This document shows, in pieces, positions 1 through 7,063 of a stretch of DNA of 56,353 bases. The stretch spans positions 1 through 56,353 of the IMG/VR virus record IMGVR_UViG_3300046804_004565. One strand, given 5' to 3'. Position numbers and translations under genes: made by a program. The notes below the pieces were generated by a model that was not told the origin of the DNA, searched no databases, and saw only the letters and a list, made by a program, of their open reading frames with translations. Numbering within the stretch: the first letter of the stretch is position 1; every line of letters begins with the position of its first letter. The stretch is from a virus.

Positions 1-117
1 ATGTTTATCTCTATATAGTTTATATTTTGGCGTTGGTGGTGCCGACGATACTTTGGCTACTACTGTTGGAGCAATAGCCAAACCAAATAATGTTCCAAAA
101 AATGTTCTACGGTTCAT
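1..117 (-). CDS. Partial protein with twin-arginine-like N-terminus
   Basis: The first 39 codons of a minus-strand gene are present; the rest lies beyond the left edge. It starts at the ATG at 117, three bases after the stop of the upstream gene. The N-terminus reads MNRRTFFGTLFGLAIAPTVV and then AKVSSAPPTP. That is an RR-x-F-F motif, a short hydrophobic stretch and a Pro-rich region, so it resembles a Tat-type signal or an N-terminal membrane anchor. Short phage proteins starting this way are common and have no known function. The export reading is inference from the N-terminus alone. Confidence 0.6.
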   Translation of the reverse strand, partial: MNRRTFFGTLFGLAIAPTVVAKVSSAPPTPKYKLYRDKH

Positions 118-119
118 AA

Positions 120-839
120 TTAAAATTTCCTTTCCTTCTCCATTCTGCGGAGTGTTTGCTCGGGTGTTTCATTTGGTAGCATTTCATATGAACAGCCAAT
201 CGTTCCACCTTTCCAAGATCCAGTTCTTTCGCCCACTTCATCATCAAATCTTACATCTAATGTAGTGCTGACCTTTTTCATCCAAGGAACACATCTTACA
301 GCCCAAGTTCTACGTTCAATATGACAAGTTGCCTTGCGGTTTTGCACAGTGCCATTCTTTAGGACATATGTATAATCGTATGTCTTGGCATTTTTGCTTA
401 CCCAAGCTTCGGTTTCCTTATACCATTTATCCCAATCTCTTTTACCAGCCTCTTCTTTACATACTGTATTCATATCCCAATCAAGCAGTTCAGTACGCTT
501 CCATTTATATGTCCAAGGCATATCGATGGTCAATGATTTATTATGAAATTGAAATACGGTTGCTTCCCAGTTGTTAAGATCGGGATAAAGATAAAAACCG
601 TAATTATGTTCTTCTCTGGAACTTTGGGCTGCTTCTACTCCAAACGATGGTGTACGAATATAAAATGTTATAAAATATAAACTGATGATCAGTTTGGGCT
701 CATAACAATAATGAGGACCATTCCATCTAAACGAGATGTCTTTAGTCAATAGAGCAATTTCACCCCAAGAAAATCTATATGAACGATCTCTACCGCCGTA
801 GTTATGCTCATAACCGATTAGTTTTAAAAATTTGTTCAT
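120..839 (-). CDS. Hypothetical phage protein, 239 aa
   Basis: I do not recognise a characterised family. The ATG at 839 (MNKFLKLIGYEH) follows the stop of the upstream gene by two bases; an in-frame start further upstream would overlap that gene. The protein is rich in Trp and Tyr, with one hydrophobic stretch (about residues 50-60, LIISLYFITFYI) and a charged C-terminus with a short helix (ETPEQTLRRMEKERKF). It sits in a tight run with three other small genes that end near position 1. The hydrophobic stretch may be a membrane segment or a buried strand. Confidence 0.7.
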   Translation of the reverse strand: MNKFLKLIGYEHNYGGRDRSYRFSWGEIALLTKDISFRWNGPHYCYEPKLIISLYFITFYIRTPSFGVEAAQSSREEHNYGFYLYPDLNNWEATVFQFHNKSLTIDMPWTYKWKRTELLDWDMNTVCKEEAGKRDWDKWYKETEAWVSKNAKTYDYTYVLKNGTVQNRKATCHIERRTWAVRCVPWMKKVSTTLDVRFDDEVGERTGSWKGGTIGCSYEMLPNETPEQTLRRMEKERKF

Positions 840-841
840 AA

Positions 842-1135
842 TCAATCCAATCTGATTGTTGAGCCCTTGAACCAAATACCCTTGCTTACATTGCCGGACA
901 CTTTGGTTCCGTTTGGAGCAGTTGCTTCAAATCCAGTATTAAAATATTCCTGTGTGCCATTGAACCATCTGTAGCCAGTAATCTTGATATTTGTAAATCC
1001 ATTCGCCTGTAATACTCTGGTCGCACCTTCTGAATCAACAGCAATCACAGGAGCAAATACTGTCATACCGACACCAACAGCGAACAAAATCAATACAAAT
1101 ACTACTCCAAGTGTTTCCTTATTATTAGTTTTCAT
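842..1135 (-). CDS. Small membrane-anchored phage protein, 97 aa
   Basis: Residues 9-32 form one clear transmembrane segment or uncleaved signal anchor. A soluble domain follows with the pattern LQANGFTNIKITGYRWF, then FNTGFEATAPNGTKVSG and a C-terminal FKGSTIRLD. Many phages encode short proteins with this pattern; no function is known to me. The gene lies three bases from the upstream gene and two from the downstream one, so all are probably co-transcribed. Confidence 0.75.
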   Translation of the reverse strand: MKTNNKETLGVVFVLILFAVGVGMTVFAPVIAVDSEGATRVLQANGFTNIKITGYRWFNGTQEYFNTGFEATAPNGTKVSGNVSKGIWFKGSTIRLD

Positions 1136-1138
1136 AAC

Positions 1139-1348
1139 TTATTCATCCAACAGTTGTAACGCTTCATTGATTTGCTTACGCACTTCTTGCGCCATATCAT
1201 CTGCTGTATTGAATGTAGGACCGTGCTTGAGATGATTTCTAAGCATATAATCAATATCGTGTAAAGCAGCCCAAGCATCATTTGCGTGAATAGCACGAAG
1301 ATGCTCGCTGCGTTCTTCTGGCAGATTAAACTCTAATGTTGCTTTCAT
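1139..1348 (-). CDS. Small phage protein, 69 aa
   Basis: It begins MKATLEFNLPEERSEHLRAI, which matches a short family I recall from many phages (MKATLEFxLPEE). The sequence looks all-helical, with a mid-region WAALHDIDYMLRNHLKHG. The start overlaps the stop of the upstream gene by four bases (ATGA), pointing to coupled translation. Function unknown. Confidence 0.75.
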   Translation of the reverse strand: MKATLEFNLPEERSEHLRAIHANDAWAALHDIDYMLRNHLKHGPTFNTADDMAQEVRKQINEALQLLDE

Positions 1349-1743
1349 AGTTGTAGATTTTTAGCAGCTTGCCAAGGATAATGCCACGGCTGTTTTTCAC
1401 TGTCAATGTTTTTGATCCATTCTTTCGCAAGTTCTATATTGCTAAACTGCTTGGCACTGCCACACAATCCAAGAATCATATTTCTTGCATCTTCTTCAGT
1501 TGAACCTTCCCAACTATCGCACCCAGAGCAACTTCCATAATAATCAGTCATTATAACAACTTCTCCATTATGAAACTTATATGCAATAGCAATAGTTCCC
1601 TGCCAATCACCTTCATTCCACCATCCGATCACTTCGGCATTTTTACCAAAGATATTACGCATCACATCCTCGTGACCACCAGCATAACGAGGTTGTGACA
1701 ATACATGCGGCCAATCAATATAATCTTCAAGAATAAGAGACAT
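1345..1743 (-). CDS. Hypothetical protein with YGSCSGCDSWEG motif, 132 aa
   Basis: I start this at the ATG at 1743 (MSLILEDYIDWP), because the longer reading begins with TTG and because a TTGACA promoter box at 1773-1778 places the expected +1 exactly at 1743. The central part reads VVIMTDYYGSCSGCDSWEGS, a cysteine-containing motif seen in scattered phage proteins of unknown function. It may bind a metal or be a structural turn. The gene heads a four- to five-gene run transcribed to the left edge. Confidence 0.7.
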   Translation of the reverse strand: MSLILEDYIDWPHVLSQPRYAGGHEDVMRNIFGKNAEVIGWWNEGDWQGTIAIAYKFHNGEVVIMTDYYGSCSGCDSWEGSTEEDARNMILGLCGSAKQFSNIELAKEWIKNIDSEKQPWHYPWQAAKNLQL

Positions 1744-1749
1744 ACGAAA

Positions 1750-1778
1750 CACTGTGCCCGATTTGTATAGAATGTCAA
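1750..1778 (-). promoter_or_regulatory. Class I promoter, TTGACA box 35 nt before ATG
   Basis: The minus strand reads TTGACATTCTATACAAAT, which matches the phage class I box TTGACTTTCTATAAAA closely. The -10 region (CAGTGT after 18 nt) is weak. The distance from the first T of the box to the ATG at 1743 is 35 nt. Confidence 0.5.
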
Positions 1779-1818
1779 TAACTTTTCTCACTTTTTTCTC
1801 ACTTTTATACAACTGCTT

Positions 1819-1827
1819 TATATTTAT
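1819..1827 (+). promoter_or_regulatory. Class II box TATATTTAT
   Basis: The box lies six bases before the ATG at 1834 on the plus strand. It is identical to boxes in front of other probable late genes in the window. Confidence 0.5.
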
Positions 1828-1833
1828 TGATAT

Positions 1834-1989
1834 ATGGGAAGAAAGAAAAAATACAAAACATTAGAAGAAAAACTGGTCGCTGACCGTGAAAAGGCTATGC
1901 GTTATTACTTCAACAATCAAGAGGTTATAAAGAAAAAGAACTTGAGGAGGTATTATGAAAACAAGCGGAATATACAAGATAGTCAATAA
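1834..1989 (+). CDS. Small basic protein, 51 aa, upstream of the GIY-YIG gene
   Basis: The ATG at 1834 opens a 51-codon frame beginning MGRKKKYKTLEEKLVADREK, followed by AMRYYFNNQEVIKKKNLRRYY. It is highly basic and helical, like short N-terminal modules I associate with mobile endonuclease genes in large phages and giant viruses. It overlaps the GIY-YIG start by 35 bases. That gene's Shine-Dalgarno AGGAGG lies inside this frame, so translation may be coupled. Functional link to the endonuclease is inference. Confidence 0.6.
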   Translation: MGRKKKYKTLEEKLVADREKAMRYYFNNQEVIKKKNLRRYYENKRNIQDSQ

Positions 1990-2656
1990 GATAGACGGCA
2001 AATGCTACATTGGTAGTTCTCAAAACATATTGGGAACTACATACAAACAAGGCAGATTTTATGCCCATAAAAGAATGCTCAAGTTGCGAATACATCATTG
2101 TGTTCATTTACAAAGAGCATATGACATATACGGAATAAATAATTTTGATTTCATTATTGTCGAGGAAGCTCGTCCAGAAGATTTGGTACAGGTGGAACAA
2201 AAATATTTGGACGAAGCCAGACGAAACCCATCAATGTATTATAACTGCTCGTATGATTCAGGCAGAATTACTATGACTCCGGAAATTATTTCAAAAATAA
2301 GAGCATCAAATCAAGCGTATCAATCTAAAAAAATATGGACAGCCGAAGAGCGTGCAAAAATGTCAAGAAAAGGTAAAAACCATCCAATGTATGGAAAAAA
2401 ACACACAGATGCTAGCAAAAGAAAAAACAGTGAATCTAACAAAATTGCACAATCTGGAGAAAATAATTCCCGCTTTAACCCCACAGTTCGTTCTTTCTAT
2501 AATAGAATATCAAACGAATCGTTTGTCGGAACCAGATACGCTTTTATAAAAAAATACAACTTGTGTGGAGGAAATGTTTCTGCCCTAATAAACAACAAAG
2601 CAAAAAGTGTAAAAGGATGGATTATTCGAGGAATAAATGAAATTCAGGAATGCTGA
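1955..2656 (+). CDS. GIY-YIG endonuclease with NUMOD repeats (putative homing endonuclease)
   Basis: A 233-aa protein. The GIY-YIG nuclease domain occupies about residues 1-95, with GIY at 5-7 and YIG at 18-20. NUMOD3-like DNA-binding motifs follow near residues 135-170 (KGKNHPMYGKKH, SGENNSRFNP). The C-terminus (about 180-230, GTRYAFIKKYNLCGGNVSAL) looks like an intron-encoded-nuclease repeat. The family cuts DNA at long sites and spreads its own gene. It is on the opposite strand to nearly all neighbours and starts behind a strong AGGAGG, both typical of an inserted free-standing homing endonuclease. Family call is secure; activity is inferred. Confidence 0.92.
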   Translation: MKTSGIYKIVNKIDGKCYIGSSQNILGTTYKQGRFYAHKRMLKLRIHHCVHLQRAYDIYGINNFDFIIVEEARPEDLVQVEQKYLDEARRNPSMYYNCSYDSGRITMTPEIISKIRASNQAYQSKKIWTAEERAKMSRKGKNHPMYGKKHTDASKRKNSESNKIAQSGENNSRFNPTVRSFYNRISNESFVGTRYAFIKKYNLCGGNVSALINNKAKSVKGWIIRGINEIQEC

Positions 2657-2693
2657 TAAACAAAAATAAAACAATACAAGAAATGGATACTGA

Positions 2694-3839
2694 TTACTTC
2701 GTAGGGTCGCAATTCTCAATATCCACTCTGGCGTAATTTGGGATTTGGAGACCTGTGAGCCCGTTGTATTGAAACTTCACCTCTCGCCCAATCCACTTGT
2801 TCTTTTCCTTTAGGAATTTAGCACCTTGCTCCATCGTTCCCTTGAAAGTGGCATCAAAAATCTTGCCATTCCAGTTGAGCGTGATGATCTTACCAGTTCC
2901 AGCCCAGTTGCCTTTTCCTTCCGTAATTTCAACAATGGTAGCCTCATCATCTTCCAACGGCTTCCACTTCAAAAGATACGAACTGCGTTTGTGTTCGTAT
3001 GGCGAACTTGGCACACGCACAATGACACCTTCCTGACCATCATCGACATACTTGTTGAAAATGGCACGAACCTCATCAAGAGAATGAGCCATTTCAGTTT
3101 CAACGGCACGATAATACTTGCTATATTTCGGAAGAAGTTCATCAAGACGAGCCTTACGAACAGAATACTTGTTACAAGCATCGGTGGCGGTGCCAATGTT
3201 ATAACAATCATAAATATAGAACCTCACCATCTCTTCACTCTTCTTCAAGTCAGCATCAGTAATCTTCTTTGTCTTACGAACAATACTCATCAACTCGTTC
3301 AGTTTCTGGCGATAATCATACGAGAACAATTCGCCATCAAGAACGGCTTCTGGATAATCAGCGAAGAACTTTTCCAAGTCCTTGGCGATATGTGGAATTG
3401 AAATATACTCCTCGCCCTTTCTGGTGGTAAGACGAACACGTTCACCATCATATGTTGCTACACAACGAGCACCATTGTATTTATTCTGTACAAATACTCC
3501 CTCGTCCCAGTCAATTTTATCAAGTCGGTCCTCAAAGTTCTTCGCCAACATCGGTTCTACGAATGAAGTAGAACTGTCAATCTTGGTTACATCGGTTGTA
3601 TAACCCAGCTTGACCTTCTTGTCCCACTTGGCTTGAGCCTCGCTAACAGCCTGTTCATCGGCAGTCGTAGCATTAGCACGCCCAACATTCTTGGGTTCGC
3701 ATACAGTCCATTCACTCAAGACCTTCTTGCCATCTGTCTGACCAGACTCGACGCGGAACTTGTTGCCATCAATCTGCACGGTCCATTGCTGAACAGCACC
3801 AGTAGAAGTACGAGAGAACAATGTTGGGAGTGATTTCAT
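2694..3839 (-). CDS. ATP-dependent DNA ligase with N-terminal WGR-like domain
   Basis: A 381-aa ligase that seals nicks using ATP. Residues 1-80 form a WGR-like domain (WTVQIDGNKFRVESGQTDGK, then a conserved NVGRAN). The nucleotidyltransferase core has motif I KYNGAR with the AMP-accepting Lys120, motif III with Glu170 (LDGELFSYD), motif IV EGVIVR at 270-275 and motif V with Lys291/Lys293. The OB fold covers about 297-376. The full motif set suggests an active enzyme. It is a single-gene unit with its own class I promoter just upstream. Likely role: phage DNA replication and repair. WGR fused to a ligase core is less usual than the bare phage ligase. Confidence 0.95.
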   Translation of the reverse strand: MKSLPTLFSRTSTGAVQQWTVQIDGNKFRVESGQTDGKKVLSEWTVCEPKNVGRANATTADEQAVSEAQAKWDKKVKLGYTTDVTKIDSSTSFVEPMLAKNFEDRLDKIDWDEGVFVQNKYNGARCVATYDGERVRLTTRKGEEYISIPHIAKDLEKFFADYPEAVLDGELFSYDYRQKLNELMSIVRKTKKITDADLKKSEEMVRFYIYDCYNIGTATDACNKYSVRKARLDELLPKYSKYYRAVETEMAHSLDEVRAIFNKYVDDGQEGVIVRVPSSPYEHKRSSYLLKWKPLEDDEATIVEITEGKGNWAGTGKIITLNWNGKIFDATFKGTMEQGAKFLKEKNKWIGREVKFQYNGLTGLQIPNYARVDIENCDPTK

Positions 3840-3844
3840 ACTGT

Positions 3845-3874
3845 ATAGAGTGACAGGTTTTTATAGAAAGTCAA
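3845..3874 (-). promoter_or_regulatory. Class I promoter for the DNA ligase
   Basis: The minus strand reads TTGACTTTCTATAAAA, identical in three neighbouring promoters. The first T is 35 nt before the ligase ATG at 3839. The -10 candidate CTCTAT, after 18 nt, is weak. Expected +1 coincides with the start codon. Confidence 0.6.
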
Positions 3875-3877
3875 GAG

Positions 3878-4009
3878 TTATTTACGCTTTAATCCAATAG
3901 ATTCAAGATAACCTCCGTGTACTTCAGAATATTCGCCTTCAAGTTTCTTGTATTTCTTTCGGAGATTATAGTAACGCTTTTTCCAATTTGTTTTCTTCTT
4001 GGTTTTCAT
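3878..4009 (-). CDS. Small basic protein, 43 aa
   Basis: A 43-codon frame beginning MKTKKKTNWKKRYYNLRKKY and ending ESIGLKRK. It is strongly basic and starts one base after the stop of the upstream 99-aa gene, so both are probably read from the promoter at 4318-4347. Nucleic-acid binding is possible from charge alone. No family recognised. Confidence 0.6.
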   Translation of the reverse strand: MKTKKKTNWKKRYYNLRKKYKKLEGEYSEVHGGYLESIGLKRK

Positions 4010-4010
4010 A

Positions 4011-4310
4011 TTATACCTTCTTCTTTAGCGGTTTGCGTACCCATTCTCCACCCACCCAAACCAGCCGCTGATTGTTCTTCTTGGCTCGTTCAACATCACG
4101 CCAATCGGGTTCGGGAATAGGATACATAATGTGTTTGGCTTCTTTCATGCCCATTCCAAGCCGCTTGGCAATCTCTCTAAATCCCATCTTATGATCAAGA
4201 TGAAGATGCTCAATCATGAGCTTGAGAGCATATGCATTTGCTTCTCGTTTAGCTTCGTGTCCAGCACCCGATGCAGTGCTGTAAAGATTATATAGCGTTG
4301 CTTCGTCCAT
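4011..4310 (-). CDS. Putative helix-turn-helix protein, 99 aa
   Basis: Residues 20-62 are helical, and the stretch GFREIAKRLGMGMKEAKHIM reads like a helix-turn-helix recognition unit. The C-terminus is basic (VRKPLKKKV). A regulatory or DNA-binding role is plausible but rests only on this pattern. It has its own class I promoter whose predicted +1 lies at the ATG, and it is followed at once by the 43-aa gene. Confidence 0.65.
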   Translation of the reverse strand: MDEATLYNLYSTASGAGHEAKREANAYALKLMIEHLHLDHKMGFREIAKRLGMGMKEAKHIMYPIPEPDWRDVERAKKNNQRLVWVGGEWVRKPLKKKV

Positions 4311-4317
4311 AATGGAT

Positions 4318-4347
4318 ATACTATGACTATTTTTTATAGAAAGTCAA
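4318..4347 (-). promoter_or_regulatory. Class I promoter TTGACT-18-TAGTAT
   Basis: Box TTGACTTTCTATAAAA with a good -10 (TAGTAT) after 18 nt. Expected +1 is at or one base before the ATG at 4310. Confidence 0.65.
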
Positions 4348-4655
4348 GAACAATTTACCGCAAGCATATTCGCTCGCACAGCTTCCCACTCGGCATTCTT
4401 CTCAGCAATCAGCTTCAGAGCTTCTTCTTCACTATCAACGAATACCGTGTATTTGGCGAAAAAAGCATCGTTCACAAAATATGTGATTCCCTGCATAGTG
4501 ATATAACTATCACGATTGTTAGTGACAATTAGCGGTACAAACTCCTTATATTGACTTGCCCAACGGAAGTGGGCTTGCATAGTGCCATCGGCAGAAGGAA
4601 ACGAATAAATGTTTCCGAAACCCTCTTGGATGAAGTAACGTAGTGGATCTTTCAT
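4344..4655 (-). CDS. Hypothetical protein, 103 aa
   Basis: It begins MKDPLRYFIQEGFGNIYSFP and has alternating strands followed by a C-terminal helix (SEEEALKLIAEKNAEWEAVR). No recognised family. It is a single-gene unit behind a class I promoter, and its 3' end overlaps the -35 box of the next promoter by four bases. Confidence 0.7.
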   Translation of the reverse strand: MKDPLRYFIQEGFGNIYSFPSADGTMQAHFRWASQYKEFVPLIVTNNRDSYITMQGITYFVNDAFFAKYTVFVDSEEEALKLIAEKNAEWEAVRANMLAVNCS

Positions 4656-4666
4656 AATTTAGAAAG

Positions 4667-4696
4667 ATACTCTAACTACGTTTTATAGAAAGTCAA
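4667..4696 (-). promoter_or_regulatory. Class I promoter TTGACT-18-GAGTAT
   Basis: The box TTGACTTTCTATAAAA is identical to the two promoters to its left. It lies 41 nt before the ATG at 4655, giving a predicted leader of about five bases. Confidence 0.6.
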
Positions 4697-4705
4697 GACT
4701 TTATT

Positions 4706-5494
4706 TCAAAGATCGAAGAATTCACTTTCCTCGATTTTTAAATTACTAATCCAGATTTCTTCACCCACAACTGGATCTTTTTTTGGTTTTCTAAATGTCC
4801 ACTTTTTAACATCAACTTTAAGTTTTAGTTTATTTGCTGTATTTCGGATGGATTCGATATTTTTTGTGATGAAAAGAAATCTTGCTCCGGAGTCATTGAC
4901 ATTCTTTAAATAATCGATATTGAGTTTCAATATTTCATCGTCTTCTATTCTATAGCAAGCGTTATTATTTGTCTCCGGATACGGAGGATCGCAGAAAACA
5001 AAATCATTTTTTCCAATTAAAATTGAAAATGCGTTGTCATAGGTTATTGTATTTTTCATTCTTGGTGCATAGAATTTTATTCTATCGACGACGGTTGTTC
5101 TTGCATACCTGTCCGCGACCATCCAGCCTCCCATCCCAAAAAACCTATTTCTATTCAAATATAGAAAACGCATTCCTTTCTCATTTTTTGAGAGACTTGC
5201 GTCTGGCTTCATATATTTTTTAAAAGTGTCTTTGTCTTTTTTTGCTGGTAAATTTTTTATGATGTAATCGGAGTTATCTCGCATAACATCATATGTGGAT
5301 ATGAGATCACGATTGATATCAGCTATCTTGCAGTGCTTTTTTTCATCATCGTTCAATACTCTGAAATACGTCGCGCCTCCGCCGACAAACGGTTCAATAT
5401 AATACTCATAATCTTTTGGGATATATTTTTTTATATCTTTCCAATTCTTGTCCTTGCTTCCTGCCCACATAAAAGGTGTTTTATGTTTAATCAT
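4706..5494 (-). CDS. dam: DNA adenine methylase (Dam/D12 class)
   Basis: A 262-aa N6-adenine methyltransferase. Near the N-terminus it has WAGSK (10-14). The AdoMet-binding motif EPFVGGGATYF is at 34-44 and the catalytic DPPY at 169-172, an order typical of the D12/Dam class. It transfers a methyl group from AdoMet to adenine in a short DNA site (GATC in well-known members; the site here cannot be read from sequence). The start overlaps the stop of the upstream 162-aa gene by four bases (ATGA), so the two are coupled. Phage Dam proteins protect DNA from host restriction; here it may also protect against its own neighbour. Confidence 0.92.
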   Translation of the reverse strand: MIKHKTPFMWAGSKDKNWKDIKKYIPKDYEYYIEPFVGGGATYFRVLNDDEKKHCKIADINRDLISTYDVMRDNSDYIIKNLPAKKDKDTFKKYMKPDASLSKNEKGMRFLYLNRNRFFGMGGWMVADRYARTTVVDRIKFYAPRMKNTITYDNAFSILIGKNDFVFCDPPYPETNNNACYRIEDDEILKLNIDYLKNVNDSGARFLFITKNIESIRNTANKLKLKVDVKKWTFRKPKKDPVVGEEIWISNLKIEESEFFDL

Positions 5495-5979
5495 TTATTA
5501 TAAATATTTGATTCTTTCATCATTTTTAAAAATGATTTTCTACCTTTGTCTGCACTTTTTCCTAATTTACCTTGCTTATACAAATCCCAAACAAGAATTG
5601 ATGGGATATTGAATACATTAACAATTCCATTTCGCAAGTCAATCTGATTGATATCCGCAATCATAAAATAGTCAACTTTAGATATTTTGTGTTCGTAAAA
5701 TTTATTTTCGTCAAACCGTCTTCCATCACCGATTTGATTGCTTGGGCGGAACATTACTTTATTGGTGAGACAGCGAACTTCTGCTTTTTTATTTTCTGGA
5801 TCTATTACATCATAAGGATCTCCCTCGGAGACAGCTTTTTTATAGCCTTCCAATTTAGAAATTCTTTTTTCAATAATCATCGAAATACGACGACCATCCA
5901 TATAAACTTCTACCCATTCGTCTATGCTTAGACCCATACCTTCTGCTGCCAACGGCACATTAAATTCGATTTTAATCAT
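5491..5979 (-). CDS. Candidate restriction endonuclease partner of the methylase
   Basis: A 162-aa protein translated just before and coupled to the Dam-like methylase. The centre reads DPYDVIDPENKKAEVRC, compatible with a PD-(D/E)XK nuclease core (Asp57, Glu67 and an Arg69 where Lys is usual). The next part, KVDYFMIADIN, resembles the strand of type II enzymes that follows the active site. No family match can be confirmed by eye. It could instead be a DNA-binding accessory or an unrelated hypothetical. Gene order and overlap are the main support. Confidence 0.45.
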   Translation of the reverse strand: MIKIEFNVPLAAEGMGLSIDEWVEVYMDGRRISMIIEKRISKLEGYKKAVSEGDPYDVIDPENKKAEVRCLTNKVMFRPSNQIGDGRRFDENKFYEHKISKVDYFMIADINQIDLRNGIVNVFNIPSILVWDLYKQGKLGKSADKGRKSFLKMMKESNIYNK

Positions 5980-5991
5980 GAATATATCAAG

Positions 5992-6021
5992 TTATGATGA
6001 AATAGTTTTGATGGAAGTCAA
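5992..6021 (-). promoter_or_regulatory. Class I promoter of the methylase operon
   Basis: TTGACTTCCATCAAAA, then TCATAA after 18 nt. It lies 42 nt before the ATG at 5979 and overlaps the stop of the upstream 85-aa gene. Confidence 0.5.
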
Positions 6022-6275
6022 GACTTAATTTGCTCTTCCAGATATTCTTTAAGTTCGATCAGGTCTTTCTTTTCAAGAATAACCTCATCTCCATATGGTC
6101 TTCCAGTCTTCAAGATATGCCAGATACAACGCAGACGATATCTCCAAGAGTTTTCTACGGCATATCCACGTTGCCAGAATGAAACATACCACATTTGGTC
6201 TTCGTGATCTTTTTCAAAATGAAGTTCGTGAGTGTGACACCCACAAGTGATGTGTAGTTCGTTATCTTTTTTCAT
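6018..6275 (-). CDS. Hypothetical protein with CGCHTHEL motif, 85 aa
   Basis: The N-terminus reads LHITCGCHTHELHFE, a Cys/His cluster seen in small phage proteins, possibly metal binding. A Trp/Arg-rich middle (WRYRLRCIWHILKTG) and a C-terminal helix follow. The start overlaps the stop of the gene upstream by four bases. Function unknown. Confidence 0.7.
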   Translation of the reverse strand: MKKDNELHITCGCHTHELHFEKDHEDQMWYVSFWQRGYAVENSWRYRLRCIWHILKTGRPYGDEVILEKKDLIELKEYLEEQIKS

Positions 6276-6487
6276 AAATTTCTTTTGATAAAATCACGCG
6301 AATGACTCAACTTTCCCATAGCTTCCAATTGCTTTCCTTCGCAGAATCTGCGATGCATATATGTAAGCTCTTTAGTTGTTTTGCTTGTCAATAATGTAAT
6401 TGTAAATCCCTGTGAATTAAGATGCTCAATCATAGTGGATCGGTTTAGCGTTTTGATCTTGTCCAATTTTGGTCTGAATGATCTCAT
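6272..6487 (-). CDS. Hypothetical basic protein, 71 aa
   Basis: I start this at the ATG at 6487 (MRSFRPKLDKIKTLNRS), one base after the stop of the 54-aa membrane protein; a TTG nine bases upstream would overlap that gene. The protein is basic and probably helical. No family recognised. It is coupled to the next gene. Confidence 0.6.
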   Translation of the reverse strand: MRSFRPKLDKIKTLNRSTMIEHLNSQGFTITLLTSKTTKELTYMHRRFCEGKQLEAMGKLSHSRDFIKRNL

Positions 6488-6488
6488 A

Positions 6489-6653
6489 TTAGTCAAAAAA
6501 TCCGCCCCAAATCAATAACGCAACCAGAATCGCGTGACTGATGACGGTGACAAACACATTGTATTTGTCGGTTCTTGGCTGATCGTGCTTGGCAAGAACC
6601 ACGCCGATATCAAGCGCAAACATCAATAGAATTAATACTTGTGGAATATGCAT
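6489..6653 (-). CDS. Two-pass small membrane protein, 54 aa
   Basis: It begins MHIPQVLILLMFALDIGVVL (first membrane helix), then a polar loop KHDQPRTDKYN, a second helix VFVTVISHAILVALLIW, and ends GGFFD. Short phage proteins with the same layout (helix, KHG/DQPR loop, helix, WGGFFD end) are very common and uncharacterised. It lies between genes 17 and 6659 on the same strand in a tight run. Confidence 0.75.
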   Translation of the reverse strand: MHIPQVLILLMFALDIGVVLAKHDQPRTDKYNVFVTVISHAILVALLIWGGFFD

Positions 6654-6658
6654 ATAAA

Positions 6659-7063
6659 TTATTCAGTTTCAGTTTCCTCTTCACGAACAAAGTTCAAAAA
6701 TTGTTCATCCGAGTATTCTACTCCATTCTCATATCTGGCGGTATTATTCACAGGTCCAATCATCTGATAAAACACATCGTCTTCCTGATAATCGGCTTCA
6801 TCCTTGGGACTAATCTCATACTCGGCATTTTGGCTGTTTTCATTATTCTTTTCTGGATAATACTCTGGGGTTCTTGGGTTGGTATCAGTATAAATCTTCA
6901 ATCCAAGATTGTTTTTGTTCTGCATTATCCAATCACCAATTTCCTCGTTGGTCTTGCCATCCAGTTCAGGGAACTTGCTGGGATCAATGACCACATCTTC
7001 ATATCCAGAAATTATCGTCATTTTCTGACAATATTCAAAACGCAATAGTTTTCTTTTATTCAT
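6659..7063 (-). CDS. Acidic hypothetical protein, 134 aa
   Basis: Basic first ten residues (MNKRKLLRF), then mostly acidic sequence ending NFVREEETETE. A region around residues 65-95 is low in hydrophobic residues and probably disordered. The start overlaps the stop of the phosphoesterase by four bases (ATGA), so expression is coupled to it. No family recognised. Confidence 0.65.
   Translation of the reverse strand: MNKRKLLRFEYCQKMTIISGYEDVVIDPSKFPELDGKTNEEIGDWIMQNKNNLGLKIYTDTNPRTPEYYPEKNNENSQNAEYEISPKDEADYQEDDVFYQMIGPVNNTARYENGVEYSDEQFLNFVREEETETE

Noticed and set aside
1744-1812. Longer start of the gene ending at 1345
   Set aside because: It would begin with TTG and run through the TTGACA promoter box; the ATG at 1743 fits promoter spacing.
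2826-3401. Plus-strand frame of 191 codons within the ligase gene
   Set aside because: Antisense shadow of the DNA ligase gene; no recognisable protein features.
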